NCBI GenBank assembly: GCA_041660965.1
Contig: JBAZVH010000001.1
Span: 637,117 to 701,116 of the forward strand
DNA: 64,000 bases
Source of the DNA: Candidatus Gracilibacteria bacterium
GTDB taxonomy: Bacteria > Patescibacteriota > Gracilibacteria > BD1-5 > JAGOOR01
Direction of reading: 5' to 3'
The position numbers and the translations under genes were made by a program. The notes beneath the pieces are model-generated. The model did not search any database, was not told the DNA's origin, and saw nothing but the letters and a program-made list of their open reading frames with translations. Below, one piece after another: positions 10,258-19,537 of the stretch. Numbering within the stretch: the first letter of the stretch is position 1; every line of letters starts with the position of its first letter.

Positions 10258-10947
10258 TTATTCTATTTTATCTGATTTAGATAAGTTACATTTAGCACAA
10301 AGTAATCTTATATTTTTGCTAGTTAAGCTAGTACCTCCTCTTGAAAATGGTAAGTCATGATCAAAATGTAGGTTTTTTGTTGAACTGCACAATACACATT
10401 TACCGTTATCTCTTTTCCAAACTTCTTTTTTTACTTCACTTGGGATTAGTCTTGTATGAGATAAGTCAATATGTTCGTTTGTTGTTAGATCCTGTTCGTC
10501 TGATAATTTCAAGATAAAGACAAAGACATTTCTGTTTCCATCATGTTTAACTTTGAGGTCTATTAAATCAAATAAACCTTTCAATGACCATACGCCTGGC
10601 AAGATTTTTTCATATACTTTTACAATCTCAGGATTAGATAATCATTTTTTGAATTTTGCGATTGCAGCAATAAATTTCCCATTTTGGGTTAGAGTGCCAT
10701 TCCTGGTTCTTTCGGGTTGATCAAGCAATTTGCAATTCATTTCATATGATGTTTTTGGTTCATCATGGCCTTCATATTCAATAGTGATGCCATCATCAGA
10801 AATGCTATCAGAATATGGCGCGTTGGATCTCCGAGACATCAGAATAACTGAATATCTTGGATTCATTCTGAAGTTCATTCCTCGTTGCAAGGTTTGAACA
10901 TTCTCAAGATCGCACATTTCTCTGTATGAATAAATTTGATCCAACAT
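10258..10947 (-). CDS. HNH endonuclease domain protein
   Basis: 229 residues, two fragments joined by one UGA = Gly (KFKKGLSNPE). The N-terminal 110 residues resemble the targeting part of restriction-like proteins (SYREMCDLENVQTLQRGMNF; unassigned). The C-terminus is a clear HNH nuclease: CVLCSSTKNLHFDHDLPFSR, then GGTSLTSKNIRLLCAKCN, with two CxxC pairs binding structural zinc and HFDHD providing the catalytic His. It could be a restriction enzyme or a defence/homing nuclease. It sits 3 nt after the pyrG stop on the same strand, so it may be co-transcribed with pyrG. The methylase at the left edge is too far to be called a partner. Confidence 0.8.
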
Positions 10948-10950
10948 AGA

Positions 10951-12681
10951 TTATTTAATTGACTGTTTTAGCACCGCCTCAATCAGCCCCCGAAAGAGGG
11001 GATGTGGTTTCTCTGGTCGACTCTTAAATTCTGGATGGGCCTGTGTTGCCACAAAATAGGGATGAGTAGGAAGTTCGATATATTCGATAAGTCTGCTATT
11101 ATGTGATGTGCCAGAGAGGACGAGACCATTTTGACGGAGGATATCGTGTTTATCTGGTGAGACTTCGTAGCGATGACGATGGCGGTCTGAGATTATTCCC
11201 CCCTGAGAAGGGGGGGTAGGGGGGGTTTCCCCACTCTCAGAACCCCCCATTTTTCATTCTCAATCCCCCTTTGATTCCCCCTTTATCAAGGGGGCACTAT
11301 CTGATTTTTTTAATTGACCTGCTTTCTCATACAGTGCATATATCAGACTTCCTTCTGCTACTTCTGCCTCCTGATGTCCGAGACGGAGGGTACCTCATTT
11401 ATCGATTGTATCATTTTGATCTGGCAAGTATTCGATAAAATTGGTTCCACAGGGTTGGAGAAATTCCGAGGACGTTGCATCTTTTACACCACAGACATTT
11501 CTCGCAAATTCTATCACAGCGAGCTGAAGTCCGAGGCAGATACCGAGGAAGGGAATATTATTTTCTCGTGCAAACTTGATTGCTGTGATTTTTCCTTCGA
11601 TACCTCGTGAACCAAAACCACCTGGGATAATCAGTCCATCTATTTTTCCTTCTTGCTGTAATTGTTTGAGAACATTCTCATCTTTTTCGATATCTTCAGA
11701 ATTCACCCAATGTCGGTGGACTTTGGTGGCGTGATAGGCGCCTGCATGGACGAGAGCTTCCCGGACACTCATATAGGCGTCTTCCAGCTCGGCGTATTTT
11801 CCGATGATAGCGATATGGACTTCTTGTTTTGGCGTGATGATATTATCCACAAATTGTTTCCAGGTTGTGAGATTGGTGGTTGTTTTTGGGAGATTGAGCA
11901 CGGTTTCTATTTTTTCTTTGAGGCCTTGTTTTTCAAAAAGAAGAGGGACTTCATAAATAGTTCTCGCATCGAGGGCTTCTATAATATCGGATTCTTCGAC
12001 ATCGGTGTAGAGAGAAATCTTTGGCTTCAATTCTTGTGGCATCGGTTTTGAGCAACGAGTCACGAGGATATTTGGTTGGATACCGGCTTCACGCAGTTGT
12101 CGTGTGGAGAGCTGAATGGCCTTGGTTTTAAATTCTCCAGATGCCTCCATATAGAGGAGAGGGACGACGTGAACATAGCAGACATTTTCTTTGCCAATAT
12201 CTTTTCGCATCTGACGAATTGCCTCGATAAAAACAGGGCTCTCAGCATCGCCGACGAGGCCGCCAATTTCGACAATCAGGATTTCTGCTTTTTCTGCTTG
12301 CTCACGAATCCTTCTCTTGATCTCATCCGTAATATGAGGGATAACTTGCACGGTTTTCCCCAGATAATCCCCGCGACGTTCTTTTTCTATGACGGTCAGA
12401 TAGATTTTTCCTGTCGTGGGGTTGCATCCCTTATCGAGATTGATATCGACAAATCGTTCGTAATTTCCGACATCGAGATCGGTCTCTGCACCATCTTCCG
12501 TCACATAGACTTCGCCATGCTCGTAGGGAGACATCGTCCCTGCATCGACCTGGAGATAGGGGTCTATCTTCATCATATTGACGGAATATCCAGAGGATTT
12601 GAAAAGACGACCTATCGATGAGGCCGTCACTCATTTTCCGAGACCAGATATTATTCCTCCTGTCACAAATATGATTTTCAT
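10951..12681 (-). CDS. pyrG: CTP synthase with an in-frame repeat insertion
   Basis: 576 residues, against about 535-545 for the family. It makes CTP from UTP, ATP and glutamine in the cytoplasm. The N-terminal synthetase domain has the P-loop [17 protein letters not shown] (its second Gly of GKG is UGA) and [19 protein letters not shown]. The class I amidotransferase domain has IPGGFGSRG and the nucleophile FLGICLGLQ, and ends with the catalytic HPEFKSRP. The extra length is one block of about 40 residues between AGQLKK and [11 protein letters not shown]. It is encoded by a G/C-rich dispersed repeat (11196-11296) and includes two adjacent UGA codons. Start ATG 12681 gives the canonical N-terminus MKIIFVTGG. 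Confidence 0.95.
11196..11296 (-). repeat. CCCCCTTGATAAAGGGGG-type repeat inside pyrG
   Basis: Short inverted G5-7/C5-7 runs (CCCCCTTTATCAAGGGGG and CCCCCCTGAGAAGGGGGGG plus TAGGGGGGG) form hairpins and stay open in the pyrG frame. Similar units are intergenic at 38445-38550, 38742-38800 and 54348-54540, and coding at 47164-47192. Confidence 0.85.
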
Positions 12682-12832
12682 AAAAGTGTTATTATCCGAG
12701 GGTAATAATTTTTTTCGAAAAAGCAAAAATGAAATAAATATTAGCACCTAACCAATTTACGTGCCAAATAGTTTGCATTTTCGAGAAAGAGCATTATACT
12801 CGTCCTCGTATTTATTCTTTATTATTTTTCTT

Positions 12833-13147
12833 ATGGCGCACGTACTTACATCGAGTGATTTTGATAGCACGATTGCTTCCGGGGTGACTTTGGTTGATTT
12901 TTATGCTGATTGGTGTGGTCCATGTCAGCGGCTGATTCCTATTATTGATGATCTCGCTAAAATGTATGAGGGGCGTGCAAATATTTGCAAACTCGATGTC
13001 GATGTATCAGGGAGTATCGCTCAAAGATATGGGATTATGAGTATCCCAACCGTTCTCCTCTTTAAAGAAGGCCAACTCGTCGAAAAGGTCGTGGGGCTTC
13101 AATCAGAAGGGGATCTTGTTAGCTTAGTTGATAAGCATCTCGTATAG
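12833..13147 (+). CDS. trxA: Thioredoxin
   Basis: 104 residues, standard length. Cytoplasmic disulfide reductase with active site WCGPC in DFYADWCGPCQRLIP and the cis-Pro loop SIPTVLLFK. ATG 12833 is chosen over an earlier in-frame ATG at 12761, because it starts right at the conserved domain (MAHVLTSSDF) and follows the TTTTTCTT motif common before starts here. A TATACT box lies at about 12805. The gene starts a tight row with yggT (2 nt gap) and folD (3 nt gap). Confidence 0.93.
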   Translation: MAHVLTSSDFDSTIASGVTLVDFYADWCGPCQRLIPIIDDLAKMYEGRANICKLDVDVSGSIAQRYGIMSIPTVLLFKEGQLVEKVVGLQSEGDLVSLVDKHLV

Positions 13148-13149
13148 TT

Positions 13150-13434
13150 ATGGCGAGCATATTTCTCTATATCATTTCTGGACTGGCTTTCTTTTTAAGA
13201 GTATTGTATTGGTGTATTATCATCGATGTTCTTTTGAGTTGGCTTTCTATCCTCGGTGTACGAGTTATCATCGGTCCGCTCGTGAGTATCACACAACCGC
13301 TCTATGCTGTTGTCCGTAAAATTCTCCCAACTACCATCGGCATTATCGACATTACTCCGATTATTCTTATTCTTCTTTTGGATGTAATAGCGACGCTCGG
13401 CATACCTTTTTTGATAAAACTTATACAATACTAA
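13150..13434 (+). CDS. YggT family membrane protein
   Basis: 94 residues with three hydrophobic segments. The YggT signature is seen: YWCIIIDVLLSWL, then LVSITQPLYAVVRKILPTTIGIIDITPIILIL. YggT proteins are small integral membrane proteins linked to osmotic tolerance and, in cyanobacteria and chloroplasts, to cytochrome or division functions. ATG lies 2 nt after the trxA stop, implying co-transcription. Confidence 0.85.
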   Translation: MASIFLYIISGLAFFLRVLYWCIIIDVLLSWLSILGVRVIIGPLVSITQPLYAVVRKILPTTIGIIDITPIILILLLDVIATLGIPFLIKLIQY

Positions 13435-13437
13435 CGT

Positions 13438-14325
13438 ATGATTCTTGATATTGCATCTTTTGCTCACAGTCTTATCGCAGACATTGCCTGAGATGTGAAA
13501 AAACTGCAAACACAACCACGACTCATCGTCATCGTAGTAGGAGATGATCCTGCGAGCGCTGTCTATGTGCGTAATAAGATACGAAGATGTGCAGACGCTG
13601 GAATGCAGTGAGAGGTCCTGCATTTTGAAAATACTATTTCCGAGGATGCTCTTATTCAAGAAATCCAAACACTCAATAATGATAGTTCTGTGACAGGCAT
13701 TCTCGTACAATCACCACTTCCTCAGCATATTGATGCACAAGAAGTTTTTAATCATATTCATCCACTCAAAGATGTGGATGGTTTTTCTGCTGCCAATATC
13801 ACTCAACTCTATTCTGGCGACGAGAGTGGTCTCGTGCCATGCACACCAAAAGGAATTATAAAAATCATAGAATGGTACCTTACTTCAATACAAAATACAA
13901 AGGACAAAATACACAATGAAGGAAATGTTTTGGCGGGGAAGAAAGCTGTCGTCATCGGAAAGAGTACTATCGTTGGCAAACCACTCGCTATGATGCTCCT
14001 CAATGCTGGCGCTACCGTGACCGTGTGTCATAGTCGCACAAAAGACCTCAAAGAGCATACTCTTCAGGCGGATATCGTGATCTCAGCTGTCGGGAAGAAA
14101 CATCTTATCACGGCCGATATGATCCATGAAAAATCCCTTGTTATCGATGTGGGTATTTGTGTGGAAGAGATGGATGATAGACGATATCTTTTTGGGGATT
14201 GTGATACTCAGAATATAGCTCCAAAAGCTGATATCACCCCTGTCCCTGGATGAGTTGGACCGATGACTATCGCGATGCTCCTCGCAAATACGCTCCTGGC
14301 TCATTCACTCCAATGAAAACAATAA
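13438..14325 (+). CDS. folD: FolD, methylene-THF dehydrogenase/cyclohydrolase, with short repeat insertion
   Basis: 295 residues with UGA as Gly (AGDVKK, MQGEVL, PGGVGPMT, LQGKQ). It interconverts 5,10-methylene-, methenyl- and 10-formyl-THF for one-carbon metabolism. Motifs: [59 protein letters not shown]. Between WYLTS and [10 protein letters not shown] there are about 14 extra residues ([13 protein letters not shown]). The DNA there (13884-13924) is nearly identical to an intergenic phrase at 39921-39966, so a dispersed repeat is translated inside the enzyme. The next gene starts inside its last codons. Confidence 0.94.
13884..13924 (+). repeat. AATACAAAGGACAAAATAC repeat inside folD
   Basis: This 40-nt A-rich phrase differs from the copy at 39921-39966 by a few bases. 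In folD it is in frame and adds a charged loop before the Rossmann beta-strand. Confidence 0.75.
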
Positions 14326-14549
14326 GGTCCTCTCTTCTGGTGACTTTTTGTATTTTCGCAGCATTTGTATGTGGCATGTATTTTCAAAAATCTTTTATTT
14401 CGAGCATTGAAAAAAATCCTTCCATAACCCCGCGGGTCTATCTCGAACAACTCAAAACCAAAATCAATATTCGTCGAGAGGGGAGTGTCGATATCTATCT
14501 GAATGGTGCCAAAATGGAAGACGATCGAGTACTGGATCTCAAAAAATAG
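14313..14549 (+). CDS. Small membrane-anchored protein, unknown
   Basis: 78 residues overlapping the folD 3' end by 13 nt in another frame. N-terminal helix LLVTFCIFAAFVCGMYF, then a polar domain (IEKNPSITPRVYLEQL ... GSVDIYLNGAKMEDDRVLDL). It resembles small single-pass envelope proteins; no family is recognised. The overlap with folD supports translational coupling. Confidence 0.6.
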   Translation: MKTIRSSLLVTFCIFAAFVCGMYFQKSFISSIEKNPSITPRVYLEQLKTKINIRREGSVDIYLNGAKMEDDRVLDLKK

Positions 14550-14607
14550 ATGTTGTTTTGAAAGGTGTCTTTTCTTGCAAAATGGGATTTCTCCTTACTA
14601 TAGTACT

Positions 14608-15618
14608 ATGTTTCTTACTCTTCTACTCCTGATCGCACTTCTCGCAAATATCTGGCTCAGCTGGGTACTCGGAGCATGGGCTGGTGTTGTCGTATTTCTT
14701 ATTAGTATTCCTGTCGTAGCGGTTCTTGTGATCGGAGGTGGAGTTGCTGTAGGATTGGTAAATGTTTTGATAGGGAGGAAATATGAACAGAGTTATATGA
14801 AGCGATTTTGGATATGATTTGTCCGTGGATGGGCCTGGCTCATATGTGTTATTTGGCTATTGCCCTGGTGAATATTTGGTATTGTTCTTGGAACCAATCA
14901 ATGGGCTCCAGCGACTCTCCCCCGTATTACTATTTCAAACGGTGACAAAACGGTTATTTTTCAATCGATGATGCATATCGCTTCGCCGACTTTTTATGCT
15001 GATATTCGTGCAGATATGCAGCGGTTAGTAGGTCAAGACTATGTCTTTTTTTATGAAGGAGTGCGCCCTGGGACGACAGAGAATCTGGAAAAACTCGGGA
15101 CACTTCTCGGTACCGATATTTCTCCAGAAATGTATGACACTATTGGGAAAGTAGCTGGACTGGTTTCTCAGACGCCGGAAGCGTTTACCGCTATTCTCCC
15201 GAGTACCAATGTCGATATCTCAACGGATGACATTGTCCGTATTGCAGAAAGTACCAATATCTCGGTACCGACGACCTCTCAAACAGACCTCTTTCATCAA
15301 CTCGAGCTGTATTATCCTCGCATGAACTCATCGCAAAAATATATCGCTCAAGCTTTTTCACGAGCAGCGATGAATATCCTTCTTCGTGTCTATGAGCGTC
15401 CTGATCTCATCGCACAACTTGAGATGCAAATTCCTGTATTTTCTGTGATTCTCTGAGAAAGAAATAAAAATATAGTGAGCACTATCGAATCGACACCATC
15501 GCAAAAAATCTATATTCACTATGGAGCTATGCATTATGCAGGGGTACTTGCCTTGCTCCAAGCAAAAGATCCTCGTTGGAAAGAAATTTCTCGGACTGAA
15601 TTTGTGGTCATACGATAG
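14608..15618 (+). CDS. TraB/GumN-like membrane protein
   Basis: 336 residues, three fragments joined by UGA = Gly. The N-terminal 90 residues hold two or three helices (FLTLLLLIALLANIWLSWVL, VVVFLISIPVVAVLVIGG, GWAWLICVIWLLPWGIFGIV). The outer domain has SMMHIASPTFYADIRADMQ, then VFFYEGVRPG, and near the C-terminus YIHYGAMHYAGVLALL. The spacing of H, E and GxxH resembles the TraB/GumN (Tiki-like) family, proposed metalloproteases or pheromone-shutdown proteins. The fit is by motif only and the fusion to an N-terminal multi-helix region is unusual. Confidence 0.55.
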
Positions 15619-15620
15619 AT

Positions 15621-15647
15621 TTGCATTTTTTTTCTATTCCTTATAAT
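15621..15647 (+). promoter_or_regulatory. Promoter TTGCAT-N15-TATAAT (probably leaderless)
   Basis: TTGCAT at 15621-15626, 15-nt spacer, TATAAT at 15642-15647. The next ATG is only 6 nt further (15654), so transcription probably starts at or next to the start codon. Confidence 0.7.
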
Positions 15648-15653
15648 ATTTTT

Positions 15654-15962
15654 ATGAAAATGAAATCCTCCATACTGATTTTTGTTATTGTGATTGTTGT
15701 CGGAGTTTTTGCTGGCATACTCTTCTCCCGATCAAATAATATACAATCCCTCTCCTCACAAAGTATTCGTACTGATGAGACAGATTCAGGAGTACCAGCG
15801 ATTCAATCGCTGGATACTCAAACATCTCGAGAAGTTATCGTGAGTCGTGAACAAGAAATCAAAAACCTGAAGCAGGAACTTTTAGAGACTGTCAATGATC
15901 CAGATAAAGCCCTTGAAATACGTCGTCGACTCCAAATACTGCAGGCAGATATTCAGAAATAG
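15654..15962 (+). CDS. Membrane-anchored coiled-coil protein, unknown
   Basis: 102 residues. One N-terminal helix (SILIFVIVIVVGVFAGILF), then a Ser/Thr-rich linker, then a charged amphipathic helix (SREQEIKNLKQELLETV ... ALEIRRRLQILQADIQK) likely to form a coiled coil outside the membrane. No family recognised. ATG 15654 fits the closely placed -10 box. Confidence 0.65.
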   Translation: MKMKSSILIFVIVIVVGVFAGILFSRSNNIQSLSSQSIRTDETDSGVPAIQSLDTQTSREVIVSREQEIKNLKQELLETVNDPDKALEIRRRLQILQADIQK

Positions 15963-15978
15963 TCTTACAGTCATTTTT

Positions 15979-16197
15979 TTATCGTCCAAGTTCCGTCGTG
16001 AAGTATGGATAATTTGTTGAAGGGAGAGTATGTATATCATCTCAGATATTTTTTCTTTGTAGATTCATCGCAAAAAAACTACTCATCACACCAGCATCTG
16101 CCGCATTTTTTGGCACATAAAAGACGAGCGAAGCACTCATCATGAGCATCATGCTTCCGAGGAGGGCGGCCATCATATATGGGCTTTTTTCTGTCAT
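15979..16197 (-). CDS. Small membrane protein, unknown
   Basis: 72 residues, including one UGA = Gly (RKNIGDDIHT). A Met-rich hydrophobic helix (YMMAALLGSMMLMMSASLVFYV) near the start is followed by a polar tail. A TTGACA ... TATGAT pair with the -10 box 6 nt before the ATG supports a real, probably leaderless gene. It lies between two plus-strand genes. Confidence 0.6.
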
Positions 16198-16254
16198 AGC
16201 TGCATCATATCATATTAGGGGTTGATATGTCAAATATTTCCTTACACTATTTTT

Positions 16255-17670
16255 ATGCATCGTCACGAATTTTTCTTTTGACTCGTCCGTATACCTCTGG
16301 AACTTAGCATTGTCGTTTTGGCGTTTTGGATTGCTCGGACAATTCGTATCTCTACTGACCTTATTCCTGGCGTTCAGCTCCCAGCACGATCTCTGGAGAC
16401 ACCATATTTATTATGACTTGCTATCGTGAGTTATGGTATTATCGGAATCATCTTTGCTTTTCAACGCCTGTATGCTATCGACCGAATGATGGGGATTCTC
16501 GAAGAAGTCTTTACGATTATAAAATCTCTTTTTGTGGGGTTCTTTGTGATGATCGGCCTCATTTATCTGACGAATGGTTTCCCGTATGACACTATTTTGA
16601 TTCCACGGCTTATCCTTCTCTACGCCTTTATTCTCTGTCTGATGGGTATTATTATTGAGCGTTTTTTCATCAAGCAGGCACGCCTCTTTGGTATTCGTCG
16701 AAAATGGCTTGCTACGAAAAAGGTTCTCCTCGTCATCAATCATTCTGAGGCAGATCTCGAAAAGATATTGCAAGCGGATCAATACACTGATATCGTCGGT
16801 TATCTTTCCCCCTTTGAACAAAAAAGTCATTTTCCTTATCTCGGGACGATTAGTCAGCATGCGGATGTTATTGCGCAGTATACCATAGAAGAAATCATTG
16901 TTCTCTCGCATGATCTACCATACGAAATCAAAAAATCATTGTTTGAATACTGTCAGATCCATGGTATTCGTTACCGATATGTGGGCAATCTCTATGAGAC
17001 CACGAAGCAAAATGCGCATATTGATTTTGTCGGGCGCATCCCCTTTATTGAAATCCGCACGATTGGCATCACTTCATGGTGACGTGTGATAAAAAGACTT
17101 TTTGACCTCGTGGTAGGAGTAGTTCTCTTGATATTTTTTATCCCATTTGGACTTATTATGAGCCTCTTGATATTACTTGAATCCCAGGGAAATCCCTTTT
17201 ATGCGAGTGTACGCGTATGACGAAATAACATCCTCTTTTCTATGATGAAGTTTCGCTCTATGGTAGAAAACGCCGACCATCTGAAAGGTGGTATGCTCGA
17301 ATCAAATGAACGCCATGACGGTCCGCTTTTTAAGATCAAGCACGATCCCCGTATCACCAAGATTGGGAGATTTATGCGTAAATGGTCTATTGATGAACTT
17401 CCTCAAATTCTCAATGTACTTCGTGGCGATATGAGTTTTATCTGACCTCGCCCGCATCTTCCAGAAGAAGTCGCACGATATACTGATAGACAAAAACAGG
17501 TTCTTACGATCAAGCCAGGCATTACCGGTATGGCACAGGTATATTGACGGGATACAAACACCTTTGATCGAGAAGTAGAACTCGATCTATTTTACATAGA
17601 AAATTGGAGTCTTCTTCTCGACACCAAGATACTTCTTCTGACGTTCCGTGCTATTTTTCAGGGGAAGTAA
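16255..17670 (+). CDS. Polyprenyl-phosphate sugar-1-phosphate transferase (WbaP/UndPP-GalT type)
   Basis: 471 residues in code 25. Four or five N-terminal helices, a CoA-binding-like middle (KKVLLVINHSEADLEK), and the bacterial sugar transferase domain at the C-terminus: FDLVVGVVLLIFFIPFGLIM, the catalytic stretch VGRNNILFSMMKFRSM, KWSIDELPQILNVLRGDMSF, GPRPHLPEEV and KPGITGMAQVYGRD. Enzymes of this class move a sugar phosphate from a UDP-sugar to undecaprenyl phosphate, the first step of exopolysaccharide, capsule or glycan assembly. Three key Gly residues (VGR, IGPRP, YGRD) are UGA. Later steps may use the GT2 and WecG genes near 60 kb. Confidence 0.9.
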
Positions 17671-17694
17671 AAATAATAAAATTGACAAGAGGGC

Positions 17695-17721
17695 TTGTCA
17701 GACGAAAATAATCTCTATAAT
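17695..17721 (+). promoter_or_regulatory. Promoter TTGTCA-N15-TATAAT
   Basis: TTGTCA at 17695-17700, 15-nt spacer, TATAAT at 17716-17721, with the ATG at 17732 only 10 nt downstream. Confidence 0.65.
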
Positions 17722-17731
17722 CCCCCTGTCT

Positions 17732-17899
17732 ATGTCAGAACGAGGTTTTTCTCCTCCATCTCATCATCCGATACCACTCACTCGAGAAAAGCTCCGTGAG
17801 ATGCAAAGAAAGTTTGCTGAGACGAGTAAGCGTCTTGAAAATATCAAGGAACTGGAAGAAACACACCCAGAAGATATAGATCATCCTGAGTGGATTTAG
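17732..17899 (+). CDS. Short acidic protein, unknown
   Basis: 55 residues: a proline/histidine-rich N-terminus (SERGFSPPSHHPIPL) and a charged helix (REKLREMQRKFAETSKRLENI) ending EDIDHPEWI. No membrane segment. A good promoter-like site directly upstream favours expression. No family recognised. Confidence 0.6.
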   Translation: MSERGFSPPSHHPIPLTREKLREMQRKFAETSKRLENIKELEETHPEDIDHPEWI

Positions 17900-17994
17900 A
17901 AAAATTAAGAATTAAAAGGTAAGAATTAAGAATTGACGGATATCTGCTCATTTTTCTTTCTTCATTTTTCATTTTTAATTTGCGTAGCATCTGT

Positions 17995-18067
17995 GTAGCC
18001 GTAGTACAGCATAGAAGAACGTCCGCCGCGGCGGAGAAGAGTCACAGGTTCAAATCCATTGCAAGGA
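17995..18067 (+). pseudogene. Broken tRNA-Arg copy with palindrome in place of the anticodon arm
   Basis: It begins GTAGCCGTAGTACAGC and keeps GTCACAGGTTCAAATCC, as in the intact tRNA-Arg 95 nt downstream. The anticodon stem-loop is replaced by the perfect palindrome TCCGCCGCGGCGGA (18022-18035), and the 3' acceptor strand is lost. It cannot fold as a normal tRNA. Confidence 0.75.
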
Positions 18068-18089
18068 TTTTCAGTATAGAGTTGTTTGT

Positions 18090-18165
18090 GTAGCCGTAGT
18101 TCAGCTGGAAGAACGCTTCCCTGCGAAGGAAGAGGTCACAGGTTCAAATCCTGTCGGTTACACCA
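18090..18165 (+). tRNA. tRNA-Arg (anticodon GCG)
   Basis: Full cloverleaf: acceptor GTAGCCG/CGGTTAC, discriminator A, encoded CCA; D stem GTTC/GAAC; anticodon stem CTTCC/GGAAG with loop CTGCGAA; T stem ACAGG/CCTGT. The anticodon GCG is unusual, since most bacteria use ACG (edited to ICG) for CGU/CGC/CGA. Confidence 0.9.
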
Positions 18166-18184
18166 TATTTGAGTTGGAGACCAT

Positions 18185-18212
18185 TTGACAATCGAGAGTA
18201 TTTTTATATATT
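18185..18212 (+). promoter_or_regulatory. Promoter of the tRNA-Met gene
   Basis: TTGACA at 18185-18190 and TATATT at 18207-18212 (16-nt spacer), 10 nt before the mature tRNA 5' end. Confidence 0.55.
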
Positions 18213-18222
18213 GTATGCGTGT

Positions 18223-18297
18223 CGCGGGGTAGAGCAGTGGTAGCTCGTCAGGCTCATAATCTGAAGGTCGATGGTTCGATCCCATCCCCCGCCACCA
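18223..18297 (+). tRNA. tRNA-Met (CAT), probably initiator
   Basis: Acceptor CGCGGGG/CCCCGCC leaves a C1 x C72 mismatch, the hallmark of bacterial initiator tRNA. The anticodon loop is CTCATAA; discriminator A and CCA are encoded. The anticodon stem (TCAGG/TCTGA) lacks the three G-C pairs usual in initiators, so elongator identity is not fully excluded. Confidence 0.88.
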
Positions 18298-18305
18298 AAA
18301 GACAT

Positions 18306-18337
18306 CAAAAAAATCCCCTCAATTTGAGGGGATTTTT
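18306..18337. terminator. Rho-independent terminator
   Basis: AAAAAAATCCCCTCAATTTGAGGGGATTTTT: a strong stem with A and T tracts. It can end the tRNA transcript (+) and the hypothetical gene (-). Confidence 0.85.
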
Positions 18338-18340
18338 ACT

Positions 18341-19468
18341 TTACTGTGGATTTCTTAATTGGAAGTTCTTGGGATTTGGTTTATTGCCTCGTCAAAACCG
18401 CTTTTTCACTGGTTGAAATTTTACTTCTCAAGTTGATGCATGAAGAAACTCATCTGCTGGTATTTCTGCCACGATTTCTCCAGTTTTACAGGAGACAAAA
18501 TGAATCAAATTGTATTTTATCGGGCGCTCTAAGATCGCGAAGTGCTCACCCTGTTCATTTTGACAAAATGATATATTTGTTAAATGACAGAGTGGTAGGA
18601 TTTCTTTTTCTTCTCCACCAATATATATATAAAGATGACCTCACAGACATGCTCCAGTTTTTCTTGCTGATTCTGATCTCTCATGGTCTGGAATTGCTGG
18701 GATAACTCTCTGGTATGTTCCATCATAATTTGTGAGGCCACCAAACATTAATTCTTTTCAATTTTTTGTTACCAAATACATCCACTGGGAATCATCACGA
18801 CGAAAAATCTGCATATCATTTCATACCTGAATAGGATTTGATAAATAACCCGATTCGCTTATTTCTGCTACTTGTAATATTTTCTGCCCTTCTGTTAATT
18901 CTCATGAAAAAGCTATATCTACAAAAGTTCAGTCAGTTTTCTTATGACAAATAAATATTCATGAACCAGGTTTTTCTGGGTCTGTAATTGTTTGCAATAT
19001 ATTCATTCCTCCTTGTAAAAAATCCTCGAGTAATGCATCTTTTCGAGTTTGTAATTCTTGTGCTTTTTTGGCTTCAAGAGCCTTTTTTTGCAATTCTTGA
19101 ATCCCGTTTTGTATGTCTTTAATACTTTGTTGGGATAATCAACTCTCTATTTCGAAGCCGGGGTTTCCCAACGTCTCTATAAGTTCTCGATTACTCATTT
19201 TTCACGATAGACATGTGTCAAAACTTTCGAGCACACTCCTACGTAGTGCTAAAACTTGCAATATTTCAATCCTTTTTATTGCATCATCAAAAGCTTCCTG
19301 AGCTTCTTGTGATCCTAGAGTATCCTGTATTAAGAGATTTAAGACACTTTCAGAAACAGGAATTTTTTGGTTTAGATCTGTGAGGCCTTGGTGCACTTCC
19401 TCCTCTCTGCCTTCAGGGGCAAATGAGACGAAGTGGTCAATAGTGGACGGATTGAGATGAAGTATCAT
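18341..19468 (-). CDS. Hypothetical cytoplasmic protein
   Basis: 375 residues, open only in code 25 (about ten UGA codons). The N-terminal half is helical and acidic/polar (MILHLNPSTIDHFVSFAPEG ... IQDTLGSQEAQEAFDD, then a Lys/Gln-rich helix around 115-150). The C-terminal half is beta-rich with several Cys (FICHKKTDGTFVDIAF, GACLGGHLYIYIGGEEKE, CHLTNISFCQ, HFVSCKTGEIVAEI). No signal peptide or membrane helix. No family recognised. Confidence 0.7.
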
Positions 19469-19537
19469 AAAAATATCTTACAAGTATAAATTGTAGTATT
19501 TTTATTTGGATGTCAATTTTTTGGACAGTGATGATTT

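Noticed and set aside
13195..13710. Minus-strand frame of 171 codons
   Set aside because: Lies opposite yggT and folD, both clear genes.
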